Assembly: GCA_958436175.1 (NCBI GenBank)
Contig: CAUBJF010000003.1
Span: forward strand, 186,001 to 250,000
Source of the DNA: an uncultured Muribaculaceae bacterium
GTDB lineage: Bacteria; Bacteroidota; Bacteroidia; Bacteroidales; Muribaculaceae
Length of the DNA: 64,000 nt
Direction: 5' to 3'
The translations under genes were made by a program, and so were the position numbers. The notes beneath the pieces were generated by a model. That model was given only the letters and a program-made list of their open reading frames with translations. It searched no databases and was not told the origin of the DNA. Positions within the stretch are counted from its first letter, which is position 1. Each line of letters starts with the position of its first letter. Shown here piece after piece: positions 43,715 through 52,396 of this stretch.

Positions 43715-44941
43715 ATGAGCCAAATTGTCGCCCAACAGCAAGTTATGACAACAATGAAACCTCTACAAGCCAAGCTTTCAAAATATCAGGCGCCGCAGGA
43801 GGCAAAAGCGGCAGGTGTCTATCCCTATTTCCGTGCGATTTCTTCCGAGCAGGATTCCGAAGTCATCATCAATGGACGTCGCGTCCTCATGTTCGGTTCC
43901 AACTGTTATTCCGGTCTCGTCAACGACCCCCGTATCAAGGAAGCAGCCATAGAGGCTACTAAGAAATACGGTACAGGCTGCGCCGGCTCGCCCTTCCTCA
44001 ACGGCACCCTCGACCTCCACAAGAAGCTCGAGGCCCGTCTGGCCGAATATATAGGCAAGGAAGACGTTATGATCTATTCCACAGGCTTCGGCGTGAACCT
44101 CGGCGTTGTCTCGACCCTGACGGGTCGCGAGGACTATATCCTCTGGGACGAGCAGGACCACGCATCCATCATTGAAGGCCGCCGTCTCTCCTTCTCCCAG
44201 TCGCTCAAGTACAGGCACAACGACATGGAGAGCCTCGAGAAGCAGCTCCAGAAGTGCGACCCCGACAAGATCAAGCTCATCGTCACCGACGGTGTCTTCT
44301 CCATGGAAGGCGACGTGGCCGACGTTCCCGCCATCGTAGCCCTCGCCAAGAAATACAACGCCTCCGTCATGGTCGACGAGGCACACGGCATCGGCGTCTT
44401 CGGCGAAGGCGGCCGCGGTGTCTGCAACCATTTCGGATGCACCGACGATGTCGACCTCGTGATGGGCACCTTCTCGAAGTCTTTCGCCTCCCTCGGCGGC
44501 TTCATCGCCACCGACAAGGAGATCACCAACTTCCTCCGCCACCACTCGCGCTCCTATATCTTCACTGCCAGCATCACCCCGGCCTCGACGGCAGCAGCCC
44601 TCAAGGCCATCGACATCATGATTGCCGAGCCCGAGCGTCAGGAAAACCTCTGGAAGATCACCAAGATGGCCCTCGAAGGCTTCCGCAGCCGCGGTTTCGA
44701 GATCGGTCACACATCGACCCCCATCATCCCCCTCTTCATCCGCGACAACTTCAAGACATTCCAGATCACTCGCGACCTCTTCGAGGAAGGCATATTCGTC
44801 AACCCCGTCGTTTCGCCGGCAGTCGCTCCCCAGGACACCCTCATCCGCTTCAGCCTCATGGCAACGCACACTCCCGAGCAGGTCGAGGAGGCTCTCGAAA
44901 AGATTACAAAAGTATTCAAGGCCCGCGGGGTTCTTGAATAA
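43715..44941 (+). CDS. spt: Serine palmitoyltransferase-like (alpha-oxoamine synthase family)
   Basis: 408 residues. It has the Bacteroidetes Spt start AGVYPYFRAISSEQDSEVII and the PLP-binding Lys255 in GTFSKSFASLGGF; other AOS motifs are SNCYSGL, STGFGVNLG, WDEQDHASIIEG, DGVFSMEGD and VMVDEAHGIGVFG. It condenses serine with an acyl-CoA to start sphingolipid synthesis, a hallmark of gut Bacteroidetes. One oddity is GCAGSPFLNGT at residues 88-98, where most family members have Arg in place of this Pro. The start could also be one of the Met at 11 or 14. KBL or BioF activities are alternatives but fit less well. Confidence 0.85.
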   Translation: MSQIVAQQQVMTTMKPLQAKLSKYQAPQEAKAAGVYPYFRAISSEQDSEVIINGRRVLMFGSNCYSGLVNDPRIKEAAIEATKKYGTGCAGSPFLNGTLDLHKKLEARLAEYIGKEDVMIYSTGFGVNLGVVSTLTGREDYILWDEQDHASIIEGRRLSFSQSLKYRHNDMESLEKQLQKCDPDKIKLIVTDGVFSMEGDVADVPAIVALAKKYNASVMVDEAHGIGVFGEGGRGVCNHFGCTDDVDLVMGTFSKSFASLGGFIATDKEITNFLRHHSRSYIFTASITPASTAAALKAIDIMIAEPERQENLWKITKMALEGFRSRGFEIGHTSTPIIPLFIRDNFKTFQITRDLFEEGIFVNPVVSPAVAPQDTLIRFSLMATHTPEQVEEALEKITKVFKARGVLE

Positions 44942-44977
44942 TCGATATTCCCCCCAACATAACAAACCAAACACACG

Positions 44978-45529
44978 ATGAAAAAGAAATTTATCTGCAC
45001 AGTATGCGGCTACGTGCATGAAGGCGACGAAGCTCCCGAAAAGTGCCCCGTATGCGGTGCTCCACGTTCGAAGTTCAAAGAACTTGATACAACGGCTGCC
45101 CTGCAGTTCGTCACCGAACACGAAATCGGCGTTGCCAAGGGCTGCGACGAAGAAATGATCAAGGACCTCACCGCGCACTTCAACGGCGAATGCGGCGAAG
45201 TGGGCATGTACCTCGCCATGAGCCGCCAGGCCGACCGCGAAGGATATCCCGAAATCGCCGAAGCCTTCAAGCGCTACGCCTTCGAGGAAGCAGAACACGC
45301 TGCCAAGTTCGCCGAACTCCTCGGCGAAGTGGTATGGGACACCAAGACCAACCTCGAAAAGCGTATGGCTGCCGAAGCCGGTGCCAACGCCGACAAGATG
45401 CGTATCGCCAAGCGCGCCAAGGAACTCAACCTCGACGCCATCCACGACACCGTTCACGAAATGGCTAAGGACGAAGCCCGCCACGGACAGGGCTTCGAGG
45501 GCCTCTACAAGCGCTACTTCGGCAAGTAA
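44978..45529 (+). CDS. Rubredoxin-first (reverse) rubrerythrin
   Basis: 183 residues. An N-terminal rubredoxin-like site has FICTVCGYVHEG and KCPVCGAP (two CxxC pairs). The ferritin-like di-iron domain follows with ECGEVGMYLAMSRQAD, FEEAEHAAKFAEL and the late DEARHGQGFEGLYKRYFG. This reversed order is typical of NADH-peroxidase type rubrerythrins of anaerobes, which remove hydrogen peroxide. It starts 36 bases after spt and may be read through from it. A terminator follows. Confidence 0.93.
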   Translation: MKKKFICTVCGYVHEGDEAPEKCPVCGAPRSKFKELDTTAALQFVTEHEIGVAKGCDEEMIKDLTAHFNGECGEVGMYLAMSRQADREGYPEIAEAFKRYAFEEAEHAAKFAELLGEVVWDTKTNLEKRMAAEAGANADKMRIAKRAKELNLDAIHDTVHEMAKDEARHGQGFEGLYKRYFGK

Positions 45530-45555
45530 AGCCCTATCCCCGTCGGAAACACACA

Positions 45556-45585
45556 GGCCGCGCCCATCCCGGACGCGGCCTTTTT
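45556..45585 (+). terminator. Terminator after the reverse rubrerythrin gene
   Basis: GGCCGCG and CGCGGCC arms with an 11-base loop, followed by TTTTT. Confidence 0.9.
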
Positions 45586-46146
45586 GCGTTTAGGTGGCAG
45601 ACCCGGCAAAGCCGGAGCCAAGACTCCTGGACCACAAACAAAACCAACCTCGACCCCCTCGCCTCGCTTTTGTCCTTTCTTTTGTCCCCTGTGCTGAGCG
45701 GCTTGCCGCTGCCCGGTGGAGGGCTTTGCGCCCCTTCGGCCGCCTTTTGTCCTTTTATCTCCCGTTCTCCTGTTCTCCTGTCTCCCCCTTTCGCTTCCTT
45801 TCTGTCTTTCTTTTGTCTCGCTATAGTCCTAAAAAATTTGGTTTCTAAATGTTAAATATTCAATCGTTAAAGATTATGAAATAGAATTTAATAAGATTTA
45901 ACGATTGGGGGGGTAATCTGTTAATTAATTTGTAATTTTGCGACGCTCATATAGTGCACATACTATATCCGCGAACCTCAAATTTAATCTCTTTACTTAT
46001 CCAAAACGCCAAATCAATCCTCTAAAAATCAAAGACATCCCAATCCTACTCAATCTTGAAGGAGAAAAACGATAACTCTCTCCTCCCCCTGTAATCATTT
46101 AAGAAACAAATCAATAAACATCTAATAATCAATCATCTGTTTTAAT
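45586..46146 (+). promoter_or_regulatory. Long intergenic region with operator-like repeats, G tract and promoter of the giant protein gene
   Basis: No gene is seen here. 45600-45840 is pyrimidine-rich, low-complexity sequence. CAATCGTTAAA (45861-45871) and its exact complement (45897-45907) form an 11-bp inverted repeat with a 25-base gap. A run of seven G (45907-45913) falls where the -33 box should be. TAATTTTG (45933-45940) is the -7 box. ATATAGT (45949-45955) and ACTATAT (45962-45968) form a second inverted repeat at the start of transcription. The leader of about 200 bases to 46146 is poor in G. Confidence 0.6.
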
Positions 46147-49100
46147 ATGCAGAAAAAAGTACTTCTTTCGCTGCTCCTTACTGTGCCCACCGCACAGATG
46201 GCGCTTGCGGATATCGCGCTGAACAGCTTGGACGACCTCGAAAAGTGGAACTCCAACGGTATCACCACCGGTGAAGGCGGTTTCAACGTCAACAATGACG
46301 AAAAGACCGTTACCTGCGGCCTTGCCAACGGTGTGGTAAGCCAGACCGTTACAGAACTTCCCAAAGGCACATATAAACTGACTTTCGCCAATACCCAGAA
46401 TGTCAAAGTTTCTATCGGTGCCACGGAATTAGAACTGAAGGACAATGTCTGCACCTTCGAAGCCGAAGGTACTGTCACAATCAATATCTCCGGCATCAAT
46501 CCTGCCGAAGGTTTCATGTTCCAGGGTGCCTACCTTTCCTTCGCGCTCGACTTTAAGGCCGAAGCAGGCAAGCTCCGTCAGCTTCTCGTATCCGAGCCTT
46601 ATGAAGCACCTGAAGAAGGCGTTGTCGGCTATGATGCACTGAAGGCGGAATTTGACGCTCTTGAAAAAGAAAAGGGCGAAATCTGGACTAACTGGATTTA
46701 TGTTATTGCACAGCAGGATATTACCGATACAACCAAGGCTATCAGCGTAGCCAAGCTTATTGAACTTTACAATAAGCTCGGTGTGCCCGAATTCCAGCCG
46801 ACAGTAGATGTAATCAATGCATTCCTTGAGAAAGTCAAGGCTTACAAAGAAAAATCTAAGTCTGCTTCCGACAACAAGACCAACTACGAAACCCTTATCG
46901 ACGAAATCACCAATGCCGAGACCGGTCTTCTTCCCAGCATCGACAAGCTCATCAAGGAAATCGAGGCTTCTCCCGAATATACTCAGAACCTCGATCTTCA
47001 GCCTGCAAAGGATATAAAGACAGCTATCGAGGCTTATAAGGCTCAAATCAAAGCTGCTTTCAAGGATGCTACCGACACTGTTGAGTTCGAAAGCCAAGCC
47101 GAAGCCTTCGAGGAACAGATTGCTGGATGCCAGGCTCAGTTCGACAGCGACCTTGCCGACTGGAACGCATATACCACTCTCCAGGAAACCATCAAGACTC
47201 TCGGCAACGATGTCCTCGCAGCACAGAGCACTTTCGCAGAATATAACTGCCCCGAAGATTTCCTCAAGACTTACAACGGTGTCTACGGCGACGTTCAGTC
47301 CGAATGGGTTACTACCGTCAAGAAAGCCCTTGCCGATGCCCAGGCAGCTTTCGAAAAGAACCAGATCGACGAGAATCATATTAAGGATCTCTGCAAGAAC
47401 CAGGTTAAGAACGGCAAGGAAGTCCCCAATACTTCCCGCAACTACATCGTCACCGAGGCTCTCAAGGCTGCCAACGCTACCCTGACCGAGACTCTCGAAA
47501 CAGCCGAAACTCTCGTCAACGGCCAGAACGATGCCCTCGTTGGTGCTACTGAAGTTATCAATAACTATCAGGCCGATGTAACGAAGTATGAAGGAATGTT
47601 CGTTCCTGCTGCCGATAAGGATGACTATACCAAGTATCTCGCTCAGGCCAAGGAAGCTCTCGAAGACCTCAAGGCTTACGTCGACACCGAATATCGCGCT
47701 CACACCCTCGACCTCACCAAGGTTGGTTACACCGAACTCACCGGATCGTTCGACGAAGCTAAGACTGTGCTCGACAATATGTTCACTGCTTACGCGCCCG
47801 TCAACGACCTCATCAACCAGCTCGAGCAGGCCAGGAAGGATATCGAAGCTCAGCAGGAAGGATACAACGAGGATGTCAATCTCGACGAAATCATCGACGT
47901 CCCCGCCAAGATGACAGAGACATACGACAACATCCTCAACGCCATCAATTCGCTCGATCCTACCAGCGATACATATGACCAGGATCTCGAAAACATCAAG
48001 AATTCTATCAAGAACCTCGCGCCGACAGCCGGTGAGCTTTTCGATGCTTTCGTAGGCACCTACGGCGAATTCCAGGCTTTCGATGCCGAACTTGCCAAGT
48101 ACAAGGACTACGTAGAGAACACCAAGATTGTCGTTCTCGAAAGCGTAACTCCCGAGAAGAAGCTCGAACTCAGCAAGTATGCTGAGATGAAGAAGGCTGT
48201 CGACGGCTTCGTTGCAGGTCTCAAGGCTGCCGCCGCTCTCGACGGTCAGGATGTACTGACCGCAGCAAAGAAGGTAGAGAAAGACTATACAACATACCTG
48301 GCAGACTATAAGATTGGCGAAGCTGCCGTTGGAGCTACAACATGGAAGGAACTCCTCAAGGCTCAGAACCTCGCATTCGGCAAAGCCGTTACCGAAGCCA
48401 ACGAAACAGCTGTCGAAAAATATATCGCCGACCTCAAGACCGCCGCTGAAGAGGCTGATGTCACAATCGACATCACCAAGCTCGAATCTGACTTTACTGC
48501 TATCCAGGGCGCTATCGATGCCGCTGCCGAATGGCTCGACTATGCCCAGCAGGATGCCAAGATGAAGCAGCTCGTCAAGGAGCTCGACAATTTCTATACC
48601 AGCCTTGACCACTACAATACCATCAACGAGCAGATTGAAGAAATCCAGGCTCTTATCGTCCAGCTCAACAAGGACAACAATGCCAACTCTGTCGGTGCCG
48701 GCCTGACCTACTTCCAGAATATTATCCAGAACTACCTGGATATGCTCGATAGCCTTACAGACGATGTGAAGGCTATGGTCAAGAACGGTAAGCTCGACGA
48801 CAAGAACTTCGAGATGATCAATGACAGCCTTCTGCCTCTCGGCTTCAAGGGCGATCTCAACGAACTTGCACAGGCTATCCTCGACAACAATACATACTAT
48901 CAGCAGCAGCTCGCTAAGTCGGCTACCGTTCACGAAACTCTTGAAGGCTATATCGCCCAACTCGAAGGTCTCGAGAATCCTCTGCCCGAAGCACAGGAAT
49001 GGCTCAAGACCCTCAAGGATCTACAGGGTATCGATCTCATCGATAATGACCGCGACGTTACCGAAGCCTACGGCAAGGGTGAGTCCAAGGCTCAGAACAC

Positions 49101-52100
49101 GCCCATCATGGACGAGTACCAGCGCATCCTCGATGCAGCCCTGAAGGTGATGACCGACTTCGGCGGCTACGACAAAGCAGTTGTCGATGCCAATAATGCT
49201 GTTGTCGCCGAATCCGGCTGGGACCAGATCCAGAAAGATCTCTACAACCAGTACATCCTCTCTGTCGGCGAGTACAACGACTATCTTTACACTCTCAAGA
49301 ACGAGGCTTACAGAAACGCCATCCTCAACGGCTACAACGGTCTTCCCGGCGTGGGCGACCATCGCGAACTCTACGATAAGGTCGAGGAAATCAATGCACT
49401 TATCCAGGCCGCTTCTAAGTTTGTAGAAGACGCAAACAAGGCCAAAGAAGTCCTCACCGCTGATAAATTCAAGACAGAAGTACTTGATAAAGCAACTACT
49501 CTCAGCGAAGAAATGAAGACTATCGTCGACACTATCAATGCCGACGCAGAAGCTATTGCTATCGCATACTACGGTGATATCCTCGTCCGCACAACTGGTG
49601 CCATCAGCGATGCCGGAACCTCTATGGAAGCTGCCGGTGTCACCGAAAAGATCCGCAACAACGAAGGCGGTCTCAAGGCTGCATACGACAACCTCGTCAA
49701 GGGTTCGAACCTATATCTCCAGGGCGCGAACGACGCTACCGCTAAGATAGCTCTCGTCACCGACCAGGTTGCTACCCTTCTCGACGCTGCAATGGCCGAC
49801 ATCAACGTCCAGGCCGGTTGCGAGGCTCAGTGGACTGCAAGCTACAGCGCTGCTGAAACTACTATCTCCGAGAAGACCACCGAGCTCGAAGGCTACAGCA
49901 GCATCGAAGGTTACGAAGATGTCAAGGCAGCATTCGATGCTATCGTAGAGGATATCAAGGCTCTCGACGCAGCAGAAAAAGCATTCCTGGCAGAACAGGC
50001 CGCCAAGCCCGCCGAAGAACGAACAGCTCTCGTCGACGTGCTCAAGCCTGACTACCTCGATCCGCTGGCCAATCTGCTCACGCAGCTCAATACTACTGTT
50101 GCCAACGCCAAGACAGCTTACGACAATCTCGTTGCCAACGACAAACTCACAGCCGACCTTACCGCTCTCGTAGCAGACTACAACCAGTACTACAGCGACC
50201 TCGAAGCCTATATCAACGCCTTCACAAGCGCTGATGCCTCCGGTGTTCCCGCTGTCAAGGCTGCTATTGACGACTTCGACCAGTTCGTCAAGGATAACGC
50301 AGGCAAGCTCACAACTCTGACTTCTACTATCAACAGTAAGAAAGCCAGCGTCAAGGCTGCTTTCATCGCCGCTTATAATGCTGCTTGTGTAACAGAAAAT
50401 AATGATATCCAGAGCTGGCAGCCCAAGCTCAAAGTCGCTTACAACGAAGCTGCCAAGTTCGAGGCTGAAAACGGCTACCAGAACTTCTCCCGTGAAGAAC
50501 TCGATGCTATGCAGCAAGTCATCGACAATTACTGGATTGAAGCCGGCAAACTTCTCTCGAAGTACCAGCTTAAGCCCAACGGTAAACCTGAGGCAAACCA
50601 GAAGATTGCCGAAGATTACCAGAAAGCAAGCCTCGCGCTCCTCGCCGAAGTGACGACAATGTACCAGAAGCTCCAGAAGGTCTGGACAAGCGATCCCGTC
50701 GTTCCTATTGTCGCTGGCCTTACAGAAGCTTACGACAATGTTGCCAAGGCTATCGCCGACGGCCAGACAGCTCTTGCTTCCGACCTCGACAACGTACAGG
50801 AAGAATTCGAAGGTCAGTACGAAGCTCTCCAGAATGCCCTCGACGCTATCAAGGCAGCATGGGAATCCGAGACAGACAATGCCCTCGTCCTTGCTTCCTA
50901 CGAGAAGTACGAGAACCAGATGCAGGATATCCTCGACGAAGTCGATGCCCTCACCGAGGAAATCGCAGCCCGTCAGGCTTACTGCGCTGCAAGCAACGCC
51001 GTCTACGACACCCTCAAGGCTCAGTACGACGAACTCGCAGCTTCCTTCGAAGCTCTCAAGAATACTGTCGAATCTCTCGGACTCACCGAGCTCGTTCAGG
51101 AGAATGCCCTCGACTACATCAACAGCTTGCTCGAAGGTGCTCTCGCCGACCTCGATGAACACAAGGCCGCATTCGACCTTACCAAGGACTCCAAGCTCCT
51201 CAATGCTGAAGAAATCACTTCTTACATCAGCATGGTCAACTACGAGGCTTACCACTTCACAGCCCTCAACAAGGCTGAAGAGACAAAGGCTGCCCTCGCT
51301 GCTGTCAGCGCCGAACTCAGCGCTCCCGGCTCGAACTTCATCAACGGCAAGGAACTCCGTGATGCCTACGACGAACTCTTCAAACGCTTCACTGACGTTG
51401 TGCTTCCTGCTACAGACTACGAAGACGCAACCGCCGAAGACCTCAAGAAGGTTCAGGATGCTATCGCAGAATACGAAGCTATCAAGGCTGCTGCCGATGA
51501 GCTCCTCGAAAATGCCAAGGAGAACCAGTACGTACTCGGTGATGTAACCCTCGATCCTGACGGTACTGTCAACATCTTCGACGTACAGATAATCGTTGGC
51601 TGGATCGGCGAAGGTCTCACCTACGATGAACTCCTTGCCGAGAATCCCCGCAAGGCTTATGCAGCCGATGTTACAGGCGACCATAAGATCAATATCGCCG
51701 ACGCTACCGCTATCCTCAACCTGGCTCTTGGCGAAAGCGCAGGTCAGGTTCGCGTCAACCGTGCCGCCGCAGCTCCCGCACAGGGTGCCGACCACTACAG
51801 CATCGCCTACATGGGCGAGGTTGACGGTGCCGACCGCTACGCACTTGTCCTCAACAACACCAACGCTCTCGTTGCCGGTCAGTTCGACATCAAGCTGCCC
51901 GCAGGCATGAACCTCGTAGCAGTAACTGCTGCAGAACGCGCCGAGAACCATGTTGTCGCAGTCTTCGACAAGAGCGCATCGGAAGCCCGCGTGGTTATGT
52001 ACTCAGCCGAGAATGCCGAAATCGCAGGCAACGGCGGTGCCATTGTCTTCATTGACGTTCAGGGCGCAGGCTCGAACATCACTGTCGAGAACATGATCTT

Positions 52101-52296
52101 CGCCGACCGTGCCGCTCGCGAATACGTCATCGACCAGTCCGGAACAACCGGTATCATGGACAGCCTCATCGAGGGTGCCAAGGATGCCAAGGAAGCCATC
52201 TACGATGCCGCAGGCCGTGTTTACGACCGCGTACACCGTGGCCTCAACATCATCCGCAAGAGCGATGGCAGCGTAAGCAAGGAAATCCGTAAGTAG
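46147..52296 (+). CDS. Giant helical secreted protein with dockerin-like pair and beta-sandwich near the C-terminus
   Basis: 2049 residues. A signal peptide (LLSLLLTVPTAQMALA) and a short beta domain (about 20-135) precede some 1650 residues of Ala/Glu/Lys/Asp-rich predicted helix with no cysteine-rich or catalytic pattern. At about 1798-1865 lies a dockerin-like pair: DPDGTVNIFDVQIIVGWI and DVTGDHKINIADATAILNL, the latter a textbook calcium F-hand. A cohesin-like beta-sandwich (about 1885-2000, YALVLNNTNALVAGQFDIKL) follows. The tail IYDAAGRVYDRVHRGLNII, ending KEIRK, is of the sorting-signal type. It probably forms an extended surface rod. The next gene encodes cohesin-like domains, hinting at partnership. 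Function is otherwise unknown. Confidence 0.88.
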   Translation: MQKKVLLSLLLTVPTAQMALADIALNSLDDLEKWNSNGITTGEGGFNVNNDEKTVTCGLANGVVSQTVTELPKGTYKLTFANTQNVKVSIGATELELKDNVCTFEAEGTVTINISGINPAEGFMFQGAYLSFALDFKAEAGKLRQLLVSEPYEAPEEGVVGYDALKAEFDALEKEKGEIWTNWIYVIAQQDITDTTKAISVAKLIELYNKLGVPEFQPTVDVINAFLEKVKAYKEKSKSASDNKTNYETLIDEITNAETGLLPSIDKLIKEIEASPEYTQNLDLQPAKDIKTAIEAYKAQIKAAFKDATDTVEFESQAEAFEEQIAGCQAQFDSDLADWNAYTTLQETIKTLGNDVLAAQSTFAEYNCPEDFLKTYNGVYGDVQSEWVTTVKKALADAQAAFEKNQIDENHIKDLCKNQVKNGKEVPNTSRNYIVTEALKAANATLTETLETAETLVNGQNDALVGATEVINNYQADVTKYEGMFVPAADKDDYTKYLAQAKEALEDLKAYVDTEYRAHTLDLTKVGYTELTGSFDEAKTVLDNMFTAYAPVNDLINQLEQARKDIEAQQEGYNEDVNLDEIIDVPAKMTETYDNILNAINSLDPTSDTYDQDLENIKNSIKNLAPTAGELFDAFVGTYGEFQAFDAELAKYKDYVENTKIVVLESVTPEKKLELSKYAEMKKAVDGFVAGLKAAAALDGQDVLTAAKKVEKDYTTYLADYKIGEAAVGATTWKELLKAQNLAFGKAVTEANETAVEKYIADLKTAAEEADVTIDITKLESDFTAIQGAIDAAAEWLDYAQQDAKMKQLVKELDNFYTSLDHYNTINEQIEEIQALIVQLNKDNNANSVGAGLTYFQNIIQNYLDMLDSLTDDVKAMVKNGKLDDKNFEMINDSLLPLGFKGDLNELAQAILDNNTYYQQQLAKSATVHETLEGYIAQLEGLENPLPEAQEWLKTLKDLQGIDLIDNDRDVTEAYGKGESKAQNTPIMDEYQRILDAALKVMTDFGGYDKAVVDANNAVVAESGWDQIQKDLYNQYILSVGEYNDYLYTLKNEAYRNAILNGYNGLPGVGDHRELYDKVEEINALIQAASKFVEDANKAKEVLTADKFKTEVLDKATTLSEEMKTIVDTINADAEAIAIAYYGDILVRTTGAISDAGTSMEAAGVTEKIRNNEGGLKAAYDNLVKGSNLYLQGANDATAKIALVTDQVATLLDAAMADINVQAGCEAQWTASYSAAETTISEKTTELEGYSSIEGYEDVKAAFDAIVEDIKALDAAEKAFLAEQAAKPAEERTALVDVLKPDYLDPLANLLTQLNTTVANAKTAYDNLVANDKLTADLTALVADYNQYYSDLEAYINAFTSADASGVPAVKAAIDDFDQFVKDNAGKLTTLTSTINSKKASVKAAFIAAYNAACVTENNDIQSWQPKLKVAYNEAAKFEAENGYQNFSREELDAMQQVIDNYWIEAGKLLSKYQLKPNGKPEANQKIAEDYQKASLALLAEVTTMYQKLQKVWTSDPVVPIVAGLTEAYDNVAKAIADGQTALASDLDNVQEEFEGQYEALQNALDAIKAAWESETDNALVLASYEKYENQMQDILDEVDALTEEIAARQAYCAASNAVYDTLKAQYDELAASFEALKNTVESLGLTELVQENALDYINSLLEGALADLDEHKAAFDLTKDSKLLNAEEITSYISMVNYEAYHFTALNKAEETKAALAAVSAELSAPGSNFINGKELRDAYDELFKRFTDVVLPATDYEDATAEDLKKVQDAIAEYEAIKAAADELLENAKENQYVLGDVTLDPDGTVNIFDVQIIVGWIGEGLTYDELLAENPRKAYAADVTGDHKINIADATAILNLALGESAGQVRVNRAAAAPAQGADHYSIAYMGEVDGADRYALVLNNTNALVAGQFDIKLPAGMNLVAVTAAERAENHVVAVFDKSASEARVVMYSAENAEIAGNGGAIVFIDVQGAGSNITVENMIFADRAAREYVIDQSGTTGIMDSLIEGAKDAKEAIYDAAGRVYDRVHRGLNIIRKSDGSVSKEIRK

Positions 52297-52316
52297 TATT
52301 TCATAATTGATCATCA

Positions 52317-52368
52317 GCCGACGGAGCGCCACCGTCATAGAGTTACTAAAGTGGTGGCTTCGTCGGCT
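52317..52368 (+). terminator. Hairpin between the two giant-protein genes
   Basis: GCCGACG and CGTCGGC pair at the ends, with further GCCAC/GTGGT pairing inside. It lies 20 bases after the first stop and is followed by TTATTC, a weak T tract, so it may give partial termination between the genes. Confidence 0.5.
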
Positions 52369-52396
52369 TATTCAAATAAGCAAACAAACAAAACAA

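Noticed and set aside
43778..45484. 568-codon frame on the minus strand
   Set aside because: It spans two real plus-strand genes (serine palmitoyltransferase and rubrerythrin) and has no own features.
45594..45855. Two overlapping small frames of 84 and 61 codons
   Set aside because: Low-complexity pyrimidine-rich sequence after a terminator; Ser/Pro/Phe-rich products without a start signal.
46429..48960. 843-codon frame on the minus strand
   Set aside because: It is the antisense shadow of the giant helical protein; its Val/Leu/Ser-rich translation mirrors the Asp/Glu/Lys codons of the real gene.
49711..51951. 746-codon frame on the minus strand
   Set aside because: Same reason: antisense of the giant helical protein, where a signal peptide and F-hands support only the plus strand.
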